NCBI RefSeq assembly: GCF_009707705.1 | Contig: NZ_WLYX01000001.1 | Span: 1,922,001-1,986,000, forward strand | Length of the DNA stretch: 64,000 bases | Direction: 5' to 3' | Origin: Paludibacterium denitrificans | GTDB lineage: Bacteria > Pseudomonadota > Gammaproteobacteria > Burkholderiales > Chromobacteriaceae | Shown: in pieces, positions 22,681 to 36,514 of the stretch | How positions within the stretch are numbered: the stretch's first letter is position 1 | Layout of the letters: every line of letters starts with the position of its first letter | Made by a program: the position numbers and the translations under genes | The notes under the pieces: model-generated | Databases searched by the model: none | Seen by the model: the letters and a program-made list of their open reading frames with translations, nothing else | Told to the model about the DNA's origin: nothing

Positions 22681-23329
22681 GCTAGGCATTACCGACCTGA
22701 CCACGTACCTTATCGGCACCATCATCATCGTGTTGCTGCCGGGACCCAACTCCATGTACGTGTTGTCAGTGGCGGCGCAGCGCGGGATACGCGCCGGGTT
22801 TGTACGGGCGCCTGCGGGGTGTTTACCGGTGACTTTATCTTGATGACGCTGGCAGCCTCTGGTGCGGCCGGTATGCTCAAGGCCAACCCGGCTCTGTTTG
22901 GTGTGGTCAAGTATGCCGGTGGTGCCTATCTGACGTGGCTGGGCATCCAGATGTTGCGCGGCGCCCGGAAGAGCTGGCGCCGTCGCGCCGAGCCGATATC
23001 GGAACCGGCGCGTCAGGTGGATGATCGGCTTACCGTTCGTCAAAGCCTTGGCGATCAGCCTGATGAACCCGAAAGCCATCTTGTTCTTCGTGTCTTTCTT
23101 TGTGCAATTCGTCGATCCGGGTTACCCCTACCCGGCGTTGACCTTTATCGCCCTGGGCGGCCTGCTGCAACTGTGCAGCGCCTTGTATCTGGCCACGATC
23201 ATCATGGCCGGAGCCAAGTTGGCCGAAGCGTTCCGCCGTCGACGCAAACTGTCTGCCACCATGAGTGGTGGCGTTGGTGCGCTGTTCCCGGGTTTTGGGG
23301 CGAAGCTGGCTGCGGCCAGCCTGAACTGA
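22681..23329 (+). CDS. LysE/RhtB family amino acid exporter
   Basis: An inner-membrane exporter of about 215 residues with six predicted helices. The LysE start is typical (LGTDL-like LGITDLTTYL, then IIIVLLPGPNSMYVLSVAAQRG). KYAGGAYLTWLGIQMLRGA and ALAISLMNPKAILFFVSFFVQF are family hallmarks and closest in style to leucine exporter LeuE. Two breaks: near 22805 (one base lost, GACGVFTGDF) and near 23020, where GGCTTAC may be a miscall of GCCGGC giving DDRRPFVKAL. It sits between carA and carB. Confidence 0.87.
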
Positions 23330-23356
23330 ATACTGAAAATTGACTGAGCGATAACG

Positions 23357-26571
<3,215 letters not shown>

Positions 26572-26661
26572 GCTAAGTTGTTGATGGGTAAATCGTCTTC
26601 GGCCAACCTTTGAACCGCAGGCGATTTACCGTTACAATCTTCGCATTGACCCGCAACATCC

Positions 26662-26692
26662 AAGCCGCCGTCCCGTACGGCGGCTTGTGCTT
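26662..26692 (+). terminator. carB terminator
   Basis: AAGCCGCCGT CCCGT ACGGCGGCTT then GTGCTTTT. It lies 90 bases after carB, downstream of an uptake-like 11-mer at 26598-26608. Confidence 0.65.
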
Positions 26693-26730
26693 TTGATATG
26701 GCGGGGGTCCCGCCAGTGGAGAATTCTCGA

Positions 26731-27207
26731 ATGAACAAAGTACCGTTGACCGTGCGTGGCGCGGAGCTGCTCAAGGATGAGCTGCAACGCCTGAAAAGCG
26801 TGGAACGTCCGGCGGTGATCGAGGCCATTGCCGAAGCCCGCTCGCATGGTGATTTGTCGGAAAACGCCGAGTACGATGCCGCCAAAGAACGGCAGGGGTT
26901 TGTCGAAGGCCGCATCGCCGAACTGGAAGGCAAGCTGTCCAACGCCTTGATCGTCAACCCGGCAGAGCTGCACGCGGAAGGCCGCGTGGTGTTTGGCACC
27001 ACGGTGGACCTGATGGATCTGGAAACCGAAGACGAAGTGACCTACCAGATCGTGGGAGATGATGAAGCCGATATCAAGCAGGGCAAAGTGTCGGTGAATT
27101 CGCCGATCGCCCGTGCCCTGATCGGTAAGGAAGAGGGCGATGTCGCCGAGGTCATGGCACCCGGCGGGATTCGCGAATATGAAGTGCTGAACGTCAAATA
27201 TATCTGA
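26731..27207 (+). CDS. greA: Transcription elongation factor GreA
   Basis: Rescues backtracked RNA polymerase. 158 residues, start [21 protein letters not shown] (ATG 26731, with GTGGAGA upstream; an ATG at 26698 lies in the leader). The coiled coil carries the catalytic acidic tip [23 protein letters not shown]. The C-terminal FKBP-like domain ends YEVLNVKYI. carB-greA order is common in proteobacteria. Confidence 0.97.
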   Translation: MNKVPLTVRGAELLKDELQRLKSVERPAVIEAIAEARSHGDLSENAEYDAAKERQGFVEGRIAELEGKLSNALIVNPAELHAEGRVVFGTTVDLMDLETEDEVTYQIVGDDEADIKQGKVSVNSPIARALIGKEEGDVAEVMAPGGIREYEVLNVKYI

Positions 27208-27218
27208 CAAGCCAGATG

Positions 27219-27241
27219 ACGTGCGGGCCGCACGTTTTTTT
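27219..27241 (+). terminator. greA terminator
   Basis: ACGTGCGG G CCGCACGT followed by a long T-run. Confidence 0.85.
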
Positions 27242-27260
27242 CGGATGGAAGAGGTGATTC

Positions 27261-27689
27261 GTGGACGGACTCAGATCCATCGCTAAGACATTCTGGATTG
27301 GCGGCATGTGGGTGATCGGCCTGATCGTGACCCCGGCGCTGTTTTCCAATCTGGACAAGGTGACCGCTGGCATGGTGGTAAGCTTAAGCTGTTTGCCGCC
27401 ATTGCCCGGGTCGGACTGGTGTGTGGCGTGATTCTGTTGATTGGCGAGGTGATGCGTCATGGCGTGCGTGGCATGAAAGAAGCTTCTGGCTCATCGTTGC
27501 CATGTTGATCTGCACCATCATCAACCATTTTGCCGTGTCACCGATTATTGCCAACCTCAAGCTGCAGATGAATCATGCCGCCGAGGGGCTGTTTGGTGGT
27601 GGTTTTGCCACCGGCATGCCATTTCCAGCCTGATTTATCTGGTACAAAGCCTGATGGGGCTGGCTTACATTCTGAAGGGCGAGCGTTAG
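27261..27689 (+). CDS. DUF4149 / TMEM205-like membrane protein
   Basis: About 142 residues with four hydrophobic helices (FWIGGMWVIGLIVTPALFSNL; LVCGVILLIGEVMRHG; FWLIVAMLICTIINHFAVSP; SSLIYLVQSLMGLAYILKG). GTG start at 27261 with GGAAGAGG upstream. Function unknown. Three breaks: about 27380 and 27478 (expected GCCGGC) and 27614 (CCTGG written CCGG, restoring the TWHAISS motif typical of the family). It follows greA closely and has its own terminator. Confidence 0.82.
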
Positions 27690-27705
27690 TTAAACAGCCA
27701 ATAAA

Positions 27706-27734
27706 AAAGCGGTGGAGATTCCACCGCTTTTGCT
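27706..27734. terminator. Bidirectional terminator DUF4149/yhbY
   Basis: AAAGCGGTGG AGATT CCACCGCTTT between convergent genes. Confidence 0.85.
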
Positions 27735-27742
27735 GTCACCGC

Positions 27743-28069
27743 TCAGGGCTGGGCTTTGAGCGCTGTCTTGCTCTTGGGCAGCTCGATGCGCTGTTTGTCG
27801 CTCGGGCGCCATAGCACCAGTTGTTTGCCGATATGCTGAACCGGCGCGGCGCCCAGATCGTCGCAGATTTTTTCAAACAGTGCGACGCGTGCGTCACGGT
27901 CATCGCCCAGTACGCGGATCTTGATCAATTCGTGGGCATCAAGATTGATGGCGATTTCACGCATGACCGATTCGGTCAGGCCGTTGTTGCCGATCATGAC
28001 GACCGGATTGAGCGTGTGTGCCGAGCCTTTGAGATACTGGCGCTGGAAAGTCTGAAGTTCGATTTTCAT
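27743..28069 (-). CDS. yhbY: CRM-domain RNA-binding protein YhbY
   Basis: A 108-residue ribosome-associated RNA-binding protein. The CRM fold motif is seen as YLKGSAHTLNPVVMIGNNGLTESVM and HELIKIRVLGDDR. It is divergent from rlmE, the usual arrangement beside the rlmE-ftsH pair. Confidence 0.93.
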   Translation of the reverse strand: MKIELQTFQRQYLKGSAHTLNPVVMIGNNGLTESVMREIAINLDAHELIKIRVLGDDRDARVALFEKICDDLGAAPVQHIGKQLVLWRPSDKQRIELPKSKTALKAQP

Positions 28070-28219
28070 GGACGGGCTGATTTCAAATCAAAACGGGATT
28101 TTACTCGAGTTTGCTCCGTTCCCCAATGTTTTGCCATAAATCAGTCAGAAAACAACAAGATAGGACTGTGTCGCTGGCGTGGTCGCTATCGTGAAGGATA
28201 GGCAGGATTACACTCTCTC

Positions 28220-28837
28220 ATGGCTAGAAGCAAAAGCAGCAACGCGTGGATGCAGGAGCATGTGCATGACCATTATGTGCACATGGCGCAAAAAGATGGG
28301 TATCGTGCACGGGCGGCCTACAAGCTGCTGGAAATCAATGAGAAAGACAAATTGATTCGCCCCGGCACGGTCTTGGCCGATTTGGGTTCAGCCCCGTGCA
28401 GCTGGTCACAAGTGGCGGCGCGTATCGTGGGTGACAAGGGCAAGGTTTTTGCTCTGGATATTTTGCCCATGCCTCCTATTGCCGATGTCTCCTTTATTCA
28501 GGGCGATTTTCGCGAACAGGAAGTGCTGGATGAATTTGTCACCTTGTTGGGCGGGCGTCAGCTGGACCTTGTAATTTCCGACATGGCCCCCAATATCTCC
28601 GGCATGAGCGCCATCGACCAGGCCAGAAGTTTTTTGCTGTGCGAGCTGGCGCTGGAGTTTGCCCGGGATCACCTCAAGGTTGGCGGCAGTTTTCTCGTCA
28701 AGGTGTTTCAGGGCAGTGATTTTCAGCCGTACTTGCAAGCCATGCGTGAACTTTTCTCCGAAGTGGTTACCCGAAAGCCCAAAGCCTCGCGTGATCGCTC
28801 CAGCGAAATTTATCTGCTCGGTAAAGGGCGACGCTGA
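28220..28837 (+). CDS. rlmE: 23S rRNA 2'-O-ribose U2552 methyltransferase RlmE
   Basis: A heat-shock methyltransferase of 205 residues. KDGYRARAAYKLLEI, the SAM motif VLADLGSAP, VISDMAPNISG (catalytic Asp), and GGSFLVKVFQGSDF (catalytic Lys) are present. In the SAM motif the text reads SAPCSWSQ; the family has Gly in place of this Cys. The underlying bases (CCCCGTGC) could be a substitution-type miscall of a CCTGG site. It is followed by ftsH, as in most proteobacteria. Confidence 0.95.
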   Translation: MARSKSSNAWMQEHVHDHYVHMAQKDGYRARAAYKLLEINEKDKLIRPGTVLADLGSAPCSWSQVAARIVGDKGKVFALDILPMPPIADVSFIQGDFREQEVLDEFVTLLGGRQLDLVISDMAPNISGMSAIDQARSFLLCELALEFARDHLKVGGSFLVKVFQGSDFQPYLQAMRELFSEVVTRKPKASRDRSSEIYLLGKGRR

Positions 28838-28916
28838 CATAACCCCGGTCGGGGGTTACAATCGAAACTGGTAAAACAGGCAACCGGAAAGTCAGGGCAC
28901 AGAGGAGTCCGCTCTA

Positions 28917-30824
28917 GTGAACAATATCGGCAAAAACATCGCCATCTGGGTCATCATCGGTTTGGTACTGATGACGGTATTCAACCAGTTCAACAAACGT
29001 CAGGATACCCAGAATCAAGTCGAGTATTCGCAATTCATCAGCGATGTCGAGTCGGGCAAAGTCCAGTCTCTGACTATCGAAGGTCACCCGTTGCGCGGGC
29101 AATGGCTGAAGGGCAAGCGAGCCGATGGCTCGACCTTCTCCACCTATGCACCGTATGACCCGCAGCTGGTGGATGATCTGATCAAGAACAATGTGCGCTT
29201 CTCCGCCAAGCCGGAAGAAGAGCCGTCCATGCTGATGAATATCTTCGTCAGCTGGTTCCCGATGCTGCTGCTGATCGGTGTCTGGGTATTCTTCATGCGC
29301 CAGATGCAAGGCGGTGGCAAGGGTGGAGCGTTCTCGTTCGGCAAGAGCAAGGCACGCATGCTCGATCAGGAAACCAACTCCATCACTTTTGCCGACGTGG
29401 CAGGCTGCGACGAAGCCAAGGAAGAAGTGAAGGAAATCGTCGATTACCTGCGTGATCCTTCTCGTTATCAAAGCTTGGGCGGTCGTATTCCGCGAGGCAT
29501 TTTGCTGTGCGGCTCGCCGGGTACGGGTAAAACCTTGCTGGCCAAGGCGATTGCCGGTGAGGCCAAGGTACCGTTCTTCAGCATTTCCGGTTCCGACTTT
29601 GTGGAAATGTTTGTCGGCGTGGGGGCGGCGCGTGTTCGTGACATGTTTGAACAAGCCAAGAAGAACTCGCCTTGCATCATCTTCATTGATGAAATCGATG
29701 CGGTGGGTCGCCAACGTGGCGCTGGCTTGGGCGGCGGTAATGACGAACGCGAGCAGACCTTGAACCAGTTGCTGGTGGAAATGGATGGTTTTGATACCAA
29801 CACCACCGTCATCGTGATTGCTGCTACCAACCGTCCGGACGTACTTGATCCGGCGTTGCAACGCCCGAGCCGTTTCGACCGCCGGTCGTGGTGCCGCTGC
29901 CGGATATCCGTGGTCGCGAACAGATCCTGACCGTGCACATGCGCAAGGTACCGATTGCGGCCGATGTCGAGCCTTCGGTTATCGCCCGTGGTACGCCGGG
30001 GTTCTCTGGTGCTGATCTCGCTAACCTGGTTAACGAAGCTGCCTTGTTTGCCGCGCGCCGTAATAAGCGCTTGGTGGACATGGAGGATTTCGAGTCGGCT
30101 AAAGACAAGATCATGATGGGCGCGGAGCGCAAGTCGATGGTCATGTCCGAGGAAGAAAAGAAAAACACGGCTTATCACGAGTCTGGCCATGCAGTAGTGG
30201 CCAAGCTGTTGCCGAAGTCTGATCCGGTACACAAGGTCACCATTATTCCGCGCGGCCGCGCCTTGGGCTTGACCATGCAATTGCCGGAACAGGATCGCTT
30301 TGCTTACGACCGTGGTTATCTGCTGGATCGCATTACCATTCTGTTTGGTGGGCGTATCGCGGAAGAGTTGTTCATGAACCAGATGACAACCGGTGCCTCG
30401 AATGACTTCGAGCGCGCCACGCAGATGGCCCGCGACATGGTTACCCGTTACGGCATGTCGGACAAGCTGGGGCCGATGGTGTATGGCGAGAACGAGGGCG
30501 AAGTGTTCCCTGGGCCGCTCCATCACCACGCACAAGAACCTGTCCGAAGCCACCATGCAGCAGGTGGATACCGAAATCCGCCGCATCATCGACGAGCAAT
30601 ACGCACTGGCCCGTCAGCTGCTGGAAGATAACCGTGACAAGGTAGAGGCGATGACCGCGGCGCTGCTGGAATGGGAAACCATTGATGCCGAGCAGATCAA
30701 CGATATCATGGATGGCCGTCCGCCGCGTCCGCCGAAGCCGGGTAGCAGTTTCCCGGCCAAACCGGATGACAAGCCGACCGGCCCGGCCCCGGAGCCGAGC
30801 ATCGAGCCGATTCCGGCTGCCTGA
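28917..30824 (+). CDS. ftsH: ATP-dependent zinc metalloprotease FtsH
   Basis: A hexameric membrane AAA+ protease. GTG start at 28917; about 635 residues. Two N-terminal helices flank a periplasmic domain. The AAA module has CGSPGTGKT (about residues 198-206), [13 protein letters not shown] and the second region of homology; the protease domain has HESGH (about 420-424). Breaks: 29882 (CCAGG written [16 protein letters not shown]) and 30510 (CCTGG written [17 protein letters not shown]). In [10 protein letters not shown] the Ser replaces a near-invariant Gly and may be another miscall. A proline-rich tail ends the protein. Confidence 0.97.
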
Positions 30825-30840
30825 TAGCAACCACAACATG

Positions 30841-30877
30841 ACAGGGTGACAGCGCAGGCTGTCACCCTGTTTTTTTG
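30841..30877 (+). terminator. ftsH terminator
   Basis: ACAGGGTGACAGC GCAG GCTGTCACCCTGT, a 13-bp stem, then seven T. Confidence 0.92.
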
Positions 30878-30927
30878 TTGGCATGGTGGTGACCGCTGCT
30901 GTTTCAACTTTCAAGAATGCTGAGTGT

Positions 30928-31775
30928 ATGAGTACTTTTATCTGTGGGCGTTTTACCCTCGATCTTTCCCGTCCGCTGGTGATGGGTATCCTGAACGTCA
31001 CGCCGGATTCATTCTCGGACGGCGGCCGTTTTAACCGGCTGGATGCTGCCGTGGCACGTGCTGAAACTATGTTGGCCGAAGGGGCCGCTATTTTGGATAT
31101 CGGTGGTGAATCGACGCGTCCGAATGCCCCGGCAGTCAGCCCGCAGGAAGAGATCGATCGCGTGTTGCCGGTGCTGGAACGCCTAGTGGCATTGAACGTG
31201 CCGTTGTCGTTGGATACTCGTCGTGCGGCGGTAATGAAAGCTGCGCTGGACCCGGGGTGGTTGATCTGATTAACGACGTATCGGCACTGGAAGACGATGG
31301 TGCATTGCCGCTGGCGGTGGCGTCGCAGGCCGGTATTTGCCTGATGCACAAGCAGGGTAATCCGGACACCATGCAGCAAAAGCCGGTTTATCAGGATGTG
31401 GTGGCGGAAGTGGGCGATTATCTGGCGCGACGCGTGGCATTGTGTCTGGAACAGGGTATTGCCCGCGAGCGTTTGTTGGGCGATCCGGGCTTTGGGTTTG
31501 GCAAGACGCTGGAACACAACCTGGCCTTGCTGGCGCGCTTGCCCGAGGTGGAGCAGCGCTGTGGCGTACCACAGCTGGTGGGGATGTCGCGTAAATCGAT
31601 GCTGGGGGCGATCACCGGCGAGCCGACGCCGGTTGAACGACTGGGCGCCAGCGTGGCGGCGGCGCTGGAAGCCGGGCGGCGTGGTGCCAAGGTGATTCGG
31701 GTACATGATGTCAAGGCTACCCATCAGGCGTTACAGGTGCTGGAGGCGGTAAGGTTGGCCGAAACACAGGCCTGA
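30928..31775 (+). CDS. folP: Dihydropteroate synthase
   Basis: Condenses p-aminobenzoate with the pterin pyrophosphate in folate synthesis; target of sulfonamides. About 282 residues. MGILNVTPDSFSDGG, DIGGESTRP, LINDVSAL, GDPGFGFGKT and GMSRKSMLG are all present. One break near 31255, most simply one G too few in a G-run. An uptake-like 11-mer is used as coding DNA at the C-terminus (31753-31763, RLAET). Confidence 0.96.
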
Positions 31776-31891
31776 TGTTTTCGTCATGAGTATTGGCCTT
31801 TGGGCTAGTGCCCATTAAGCTGGCGGTTTGGCAGGCATGGCCGGGATGGAACGTCCCGGCGCGTGCGAGATGGCGCAATAGGGATAAAGCA

Positions 31892-33230
31892 ATGAGTCGC
31901 AAATATTTTGGAACCGATGGTGTCCGGGGTGAAGTGGGGCAGTTTCCAATTACTCCGGAGTTTGTACTGAAACTGGGCTATGCCGTTTACCGCGTGCTGG
32001 TTGACCATGACAAGGCACATCGTCCGACGGTATTGATCGGTAAGGACACGCGTATTTCCGGCTATATGCTGGAAGCTGCGTTGCAGGCAGGCTTTACTGC
32101 CGCTCGGCGTGAATGTGCTGTTGACCGGGCCGTTGCCAACTCCGGGGATTGCCTACCTCAGCCGTGCGTTGCGGTTGGAAGCTGGGGTGGTAATTTCGGC
32201 TTCGCACAATCCGTATCAGGATAACGGCATCAAGTTTTTTGCCGAGGGCGGTAACAAGCTGGACGACAGCGTTGAGCTGGAAATCGAAGCGATGCTAGAC
32301 CAGCCGATGCAAACCAATGCCTCGGCCGAGTTGGGCCGCGCCCGGCGTATTGATGGAGCCGCTGAACGCTACATTGAATTCTGCAAGAGCACCTTCCCCA
32401 ATGACCACGACCTGAAGGGCCTCAAGCTGGTGGTGGACTGTGCCAACGGTGCCACTTATCACATCGCGCCCAAGGTGTTTCATGAGCTGGGTGCCGAAGT
32501 GGTGGTGCTGGGCGGCGAGCCTGACGGCTACAACATCAACGACAAAGTGGGCGCGACTTATCCGCGCACCTTGCAAGCGGCCGTGTTGCAACACCAGGCC
32601 GATTACGGCATTGCGCTGGATGGCGATGGCGACCGTCTGATCATGGTGGATAGTGATGGCAAAGTGTACGACGGTGACCAGTTGATCTACGTCATCGCCA
32701 AGGCCCGCGCGGCGCGTGGTGAGCTCAAAGGCGGCGTAGTGGGTACTGTCATGACCAATCTGGCGATGGAGCTGGCGCTGCAGAAGCAGGGCGTGGCATT
32801 TGCCCGGGCCAAGGTGGGCGACCGCTATGTGCTGGAACTGCTGCATGCACAGGGCTGGCAGGTGGGGGGCGAGGCCTCCGGCCACATCCTGTGTCTGGAC
32901 AAGCATTCCACCGGTGATGGCATCATCTCCAGCTTGCAGGTGCTGGATAGCCTGCGCAGCCTGGGCATGGGGCTGGCCGAGGCCTGCCGCGACTGGACGC
33001 CGTTCCCGCAAACGCTGATCAACGTGCGCCACAATGGTTGCGACTGGAAAGCTGCGTCGGCAGCATCGCTGCAAGCGGCGGAACAGGCATTGGCCGGTCA
33101 CGGCCGGGTGGTGTTGCGTCCTTCCGGCACCGAGCCGGTGGTGCGGGTGATGGTGGAGGCGGACGACAAGGATCTGGCTCGCCATTGGGCACAGGAAATT
33201 GCCCACGCCATTGAGCAGGCGGCCGGTTAA
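31892..33230 (+). CDS. glmM: Phosphoglucosamine mutase
   Basis: Converts glucosamine-6-P to glucosamine-1-P for UDP-GlcNAc. About 446 residues. [16 protein letters not shown], the phosphoserine loop [15 protein letters not shown] (Ser near residue 102), the metal loop DGDGDRL and the sugar-phosphate loop [11 protein letters not shown] are intact. One break at 32101, where GCTCGGC is written for GCCGGC ([13 protein letters not shown]). It follows folP, as in many bacteria. Confidence 0.96.
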
Positions 33231-33248
33231 CCCAGCCTTGTTTGGCGT

Positions 33249-33281
33249 AAAAAAGGCCGCTGTCTGACAGCGGCCTTTTTG
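33249..33281. terminator. glmM terminator
   Basis: AAAAAGGCCGCTGTC and its complement ending in TTTTT form a stem usable by glmM and the convergent alr. Confidence 0.88.
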
Positions 33282-33301
33282 CTGGCGGAATCTGGTAAAA
33301 A

Positions 33302-34376
33302 TCAGCCGCGTATCACACGCGGGACACGCGGTGCCACGGCACACATCAGTTCGTAGCCGATTGTCCCCGCTCCGGCGGCGACATCCTCGATGGCCAGCCC
33401 ATCCCCCCCACAGCACCACTCGGCTACTAAGGTTGGCCGAAGGAATGGGGGTCAGGTCGACCGCCAGCATGTCCATGGATACCCGGCCGACAGTACCAGT
33501 GCGCACGCCGTCGATCAGCACTGGGGTGCCATTCCGGGCAATGCGTGGATAACCGTCGGCGTAGCCGCAGGCGACAATGCCGATACGCATCGGATGCTCG
33601 GCGGTGAATTGCATGCCATAGCCGACCGATTCGCCCGCTTGCAACTGCTGGATGGCGATGATGTCAGCCGACAGCGTCATTGCCGGTTGCAGCCCCAGTC
33701 CAGTGCCATTCACTTCGGCAAAAGGGGAGCAGCCGTACAGGGTGATCCCCGGCCGGACGATGCTGCCGTGCGTGTGCGGATGGCGGAATACAGCGGCCGA
33801 GTTGGCCGCGCTGATGGCCAGCCCGGATGCCTCGGCCACCGGCTGAAAGCGTTGCCATTGCGCGGCCACGCCACGTTCATCGTCGGCAGTGGCAAAGTGC
33901 GTCATGATCGTGGTGAGCCGGCCGCGGGCAGCGTCTGTAGGGCCGAGGCGGCTGCCAGTGCCTGTTCCGGGCGGAAACCCGGTGCGGTTCATGCCGCTGT
34001 TGATCTTGAGCCAGACTTCCACCGGTTGCGGCAGTGAGCCTTCGGCCAACCAGGCCATCTGTTGCTCGTTATGGATGGCACCGGCGATACCGTATGCCGA
34101 CATCGCTTCCACTTCCTGCCGGTCAAACGGGCCTTCCAGCAAGGTAATCGGATGCTTGAGCCCGGCGTCACGCAGGCGTACGGCTTCTTCCAGATTGAGC
34201 AGGGCATAGCCGTCGGCCACATCGGCCAGCGCCCGGGCGGTTTCCAGCACGCCATGGCCATAGGCATTGGCCTTGATGACGGCAAGGGCGCGTTGTCCTG
34301 CGGTTTGTTGTCGGGAATGTTGGTAGTTGTGGCATATGGCGGAGGTGGAAATCTCCACCCGGATGGGGCGTGTCAT
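33302..34376 (-). CDS. alr: Alanine racemase
   Basis: A PLP enzyme making D-alanine for peptidoglycan. About 358 residues. The PLP-lysine motif [11 protein letters not shown] is near residue 33; the second catalytic tyrosine is in [14 protein letters not shown], and the C-terminal beta domain has [13 protein letters not shown]. Near 33410 a seven-base C-run (six expected) shifts the frame; corrected, the end reads [25 protein letters not shown] to the TGA at 33302. Between about 33917 and 33980 a short segment appears read in the wrong frame by two opposite errors. An uptake-like 11-mer lies at each of 33431 and 34041. Confidence 0.95.
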
Positions 34377-34484
34377 GTCAAAAAGTCTGCGGGAGAGGTG
34401 TGCTATTATAATCCCCCGATACTCTATTCGGACAGCACGCCCGCCCGGTCTGGCTTAACCTGGCCGACCGGTTGACGGATTACC

Positions 34485-35117
34485 ATGGATATTCTGCAGA
34501 TACTTCTCGATTTTTTCACCGGGTACGGCTATCTGGCCGTATTTCTGGTCCTCCTGTTGTGTGGCTTTGGCGTACCGATTCCCGAAGACATCACGCTGGT
34601 GGTTTACGGCATCATTTCGGCGCTGGGGCATGCACACGTGCATACCATGGTGGCGGTGGGGCTGGCCGGGGTGTTGGTGGGCGACGGCGTGATGTTTGCG
34701 GCTGGCCACTTTTATGGCAACCGGGTTCTGCAGTTTCGGCCCATTGCCCGCATCCTGACGCGTGAGCGCTTTTGCGCGGTGCAGGAAAAGTTTGAAAAAT
34801 ATGGCAATTGGGTACTGTTTGTTGCCCGTTTCCTGCCGGGGCTGCGCTCGCCCATTTTCATCACCGCTGGCATGACCCGGCGTATTTCCTACTGGCGTTT
34901 CCTGTTGCTGGATGGTTTTGCCGCCCTGATTTCCGTGCCGGTGTGGGTGTATCTTGGGCATTACGGCGCCAGCCAGCGCGCGTGGCTGCTGGAGATGGTG
35001 CACCGTGGTCAGGCGGGGGTATTGATCGTTATTGGCGTGATACTGACCGGCGTCTGGCTGGTGTATCTCAAACGGCGCAAAGCCCGTATGGCCGCGAGCA
35101 AAGTGACCAAGTCTTAA
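34485..35117 (+). CDS. DedA family membrane protein
   Basis: 210 residues, a polytopic DedA/SNARE-associated family protein implicated in membrane lipid homeostasis and proton-motive-force maintenance. The family blocks FGVPIPEDITLVVYGIISALG, GDGVMFAAGHFYG and FVARFLPGLRSPIFITAGMTR (with the conserved Arg pair) are clear. The frame is intact. It is divergent from alr. Confidence 0.92.
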   Translation: MDILQILLDFFTGYGYLAVFLVLLLCGFGVPIPEDITLVVYGIISALGHAHVHTMVAVGLAGVLVGDGVMFAAGHFYGNRVLQFRPIARILTRERFCAVQEKFEKYGNWVLFVARFLPGLRSPIFITAGMTRRISYWRFLLLDGFAALISVPVWVYLGHYGASQRAWLLEMVHRGQAGVLIVIGVILTGVWLVYLKRRKARMAASKVTKS

Positions 35118-35140
35118 CACTTGGCCCCGGACATGTCATG

Positions 35141-35176
35141 AAAAAAGCCACCCGTACCTGTGGGTGGCTTTTTTGT
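35141..35176. terminator. Bidirectional terminator dedA/FKBP
   Basis: AAAAAAGCCACCC and GGGTGGCTTTTTT around an 8-base loop; an uptake-like 11-mer lies just after (35183-35193). Confidence 0.88.
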
Positions 35177-35200
35177 TGCCGTGGTTGGCCGAAGTGCGGC

Positions 35201-35527
35201 TTAACCCAGTTGCAGCAGTTCTACTTCGAAGACCAGCGTGGCGTTTGGCGGAATTACGCCACCAGCGCCACGTGCGCCGTAGCCTAGTTCCGCCGGGATG
35301 GTCAGCTTGCGCTTGCCGCCCACTTTCATGCCTTGCACGCCTTGATCCCAGCCCTTGATCACATAGCCGGAACCCAGCGGGAAGCTGAACGGCTGGAAGC
35401 GGTCCTTGCTGGAGTCAAACTTGGTGCCATCGGTCAGCCAGCCGGTGTAATGGACGGTTACTTCCTGACCGGAGGTTGCTTCCGCGCCTTCGCCTACGAC
35501 CAGATCCTCAATAATCAGTTCGCTCAT
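35201..35527 (-). CDS. FKBP-type peptidyl-prolyl isomerase
   Basis: A 108-residue single-domain FKBP without a signal peptide, so probably cytoplasmic. [54 protein letters not shown] and [14 protein letters not shown] carry the FK506-pocket residues. I place the start at 35527 ([14 protein letters not shown]) because AAGGA lies just before it; the open frame extends further upstream without support. Confidence 0.93.
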   Translation of the reverse strand: MSELIIEDLVVGEGAEATSGQEVTVHYTGWLTDGTKFDSSKDRFQPFSFPLGSGYVIKGWDQGVQGMKVGGKRKLTIPAELGYGARGAGGVIPPNATLVFEVELLQLG

Positions 35528-35720
35528 GCTCGATCCTTGCTTGCTCAAATGGATAACCGCCGGATTGTAACAGCGCGCTGTTGATTCGTCGTGGTGTCTT
35601 CCCTTGCTCGTTATGGACGGTTGGCGGGCAAATGGCAAGGTCGACAAGGTGTGGTTGTCTTATGCTTTCAATGGCTTATAACGGAACTGTGTTGCCATGC
35701 GCTGTTACAAGGAGGTTGTG

Positions 35721-36505
35721 ATGAACCTGATCCATGTGAGTGTTAATCACCCGCGCCCCATCGTCCATCGGGCTGACCTGTTGCAGCCGTGGGAATGGTT
35801 GCGGCTGGGCTACCGCGATTTTCGCCGTGCCGCCGCCGACGCGTTGTTATACGGTGTGGCGTTTGTGCTGATGGGGCTGTGGCTGACGTTTTATCTGGCC
35901 GATGCACCGGTCGTGGCGATAACGCTGGCCACCCTGTTCCTGTTGGCTGGCCCGTTTCTGGCCATTGGGCTATTTGATCTGGCACGCCAGATGGAATCAT
36001 TCGATGGCCGGGGCAAAGCCCGGTTGATGCACAGCCTGACGGCCTGGCGGGCCAACTTTTAAGCATTGACCTTGTATGCCGCCTTGCTCACCATGCTGGT
36101 GTTTGCCTGGTTTCGCCTGTCGTTGCTGATGTTTGCGCTGTTTTTTGATGCCGCCACGCTGGTGTCGCTCGATAGCCTGCTCGGCAGTCTGCAGCGGCCC
36201 GGCAATTTCGGTTTTCTGCTGGCGTATTTCGGCCTGGGTTTTCTGTTTGCCGCCGTGGTGTTTGCCGTTAGCGCGGTATCGATTCCCATGATGCTGGATC
36301 AGGATGTGGACACCTTTACCGCCATGGTCGCCAGTGTGCAGGCGGTGTATCACAACTTGCTGACGATGGCGCTGTGGGCCGTTATGATTGTGGCTCTCAC
36401 GGCGGTTGGGTTTGCCACCTACTTTGTGGGCCTGATCATCATCATGCCGGTGATCGCCCGGCCAGCTGGCACGCCTACCGCGCCCTGATCACTTTTGAGC
36501 GCTGA
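35721..36505 (+). CDS. DUF2189 / BPSS1780 family membrane protein
   Basis: About 261 residues with six hydrophobic helices and a soluble N-terminus (PWEWLRLGYRDFRRAAADALLYG). Function unknown. The start at 35721 follows an ideal AAGGAGG. An in-frame TAA at 36060-36062 within TTTTAAGC splits it; the string resembles the recurrent GCCGGC miscall, though the original cannot be read. A second break near 36462 loses one base; corrected, the end is SWHAYRALITFER, the usual conserved end of this family, with a stop at 36503-36505. Confidence 0.82.
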
Positions 36506-36514
36506 CCATTCCTG

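Noticed and set aside
32295..34376. The alr frame extended to 693 residues.
   Set aside because: The extension comes from an extra base in a C-run at about 33410 and runs antisense through glmM; the corrected gene stops at 33302.
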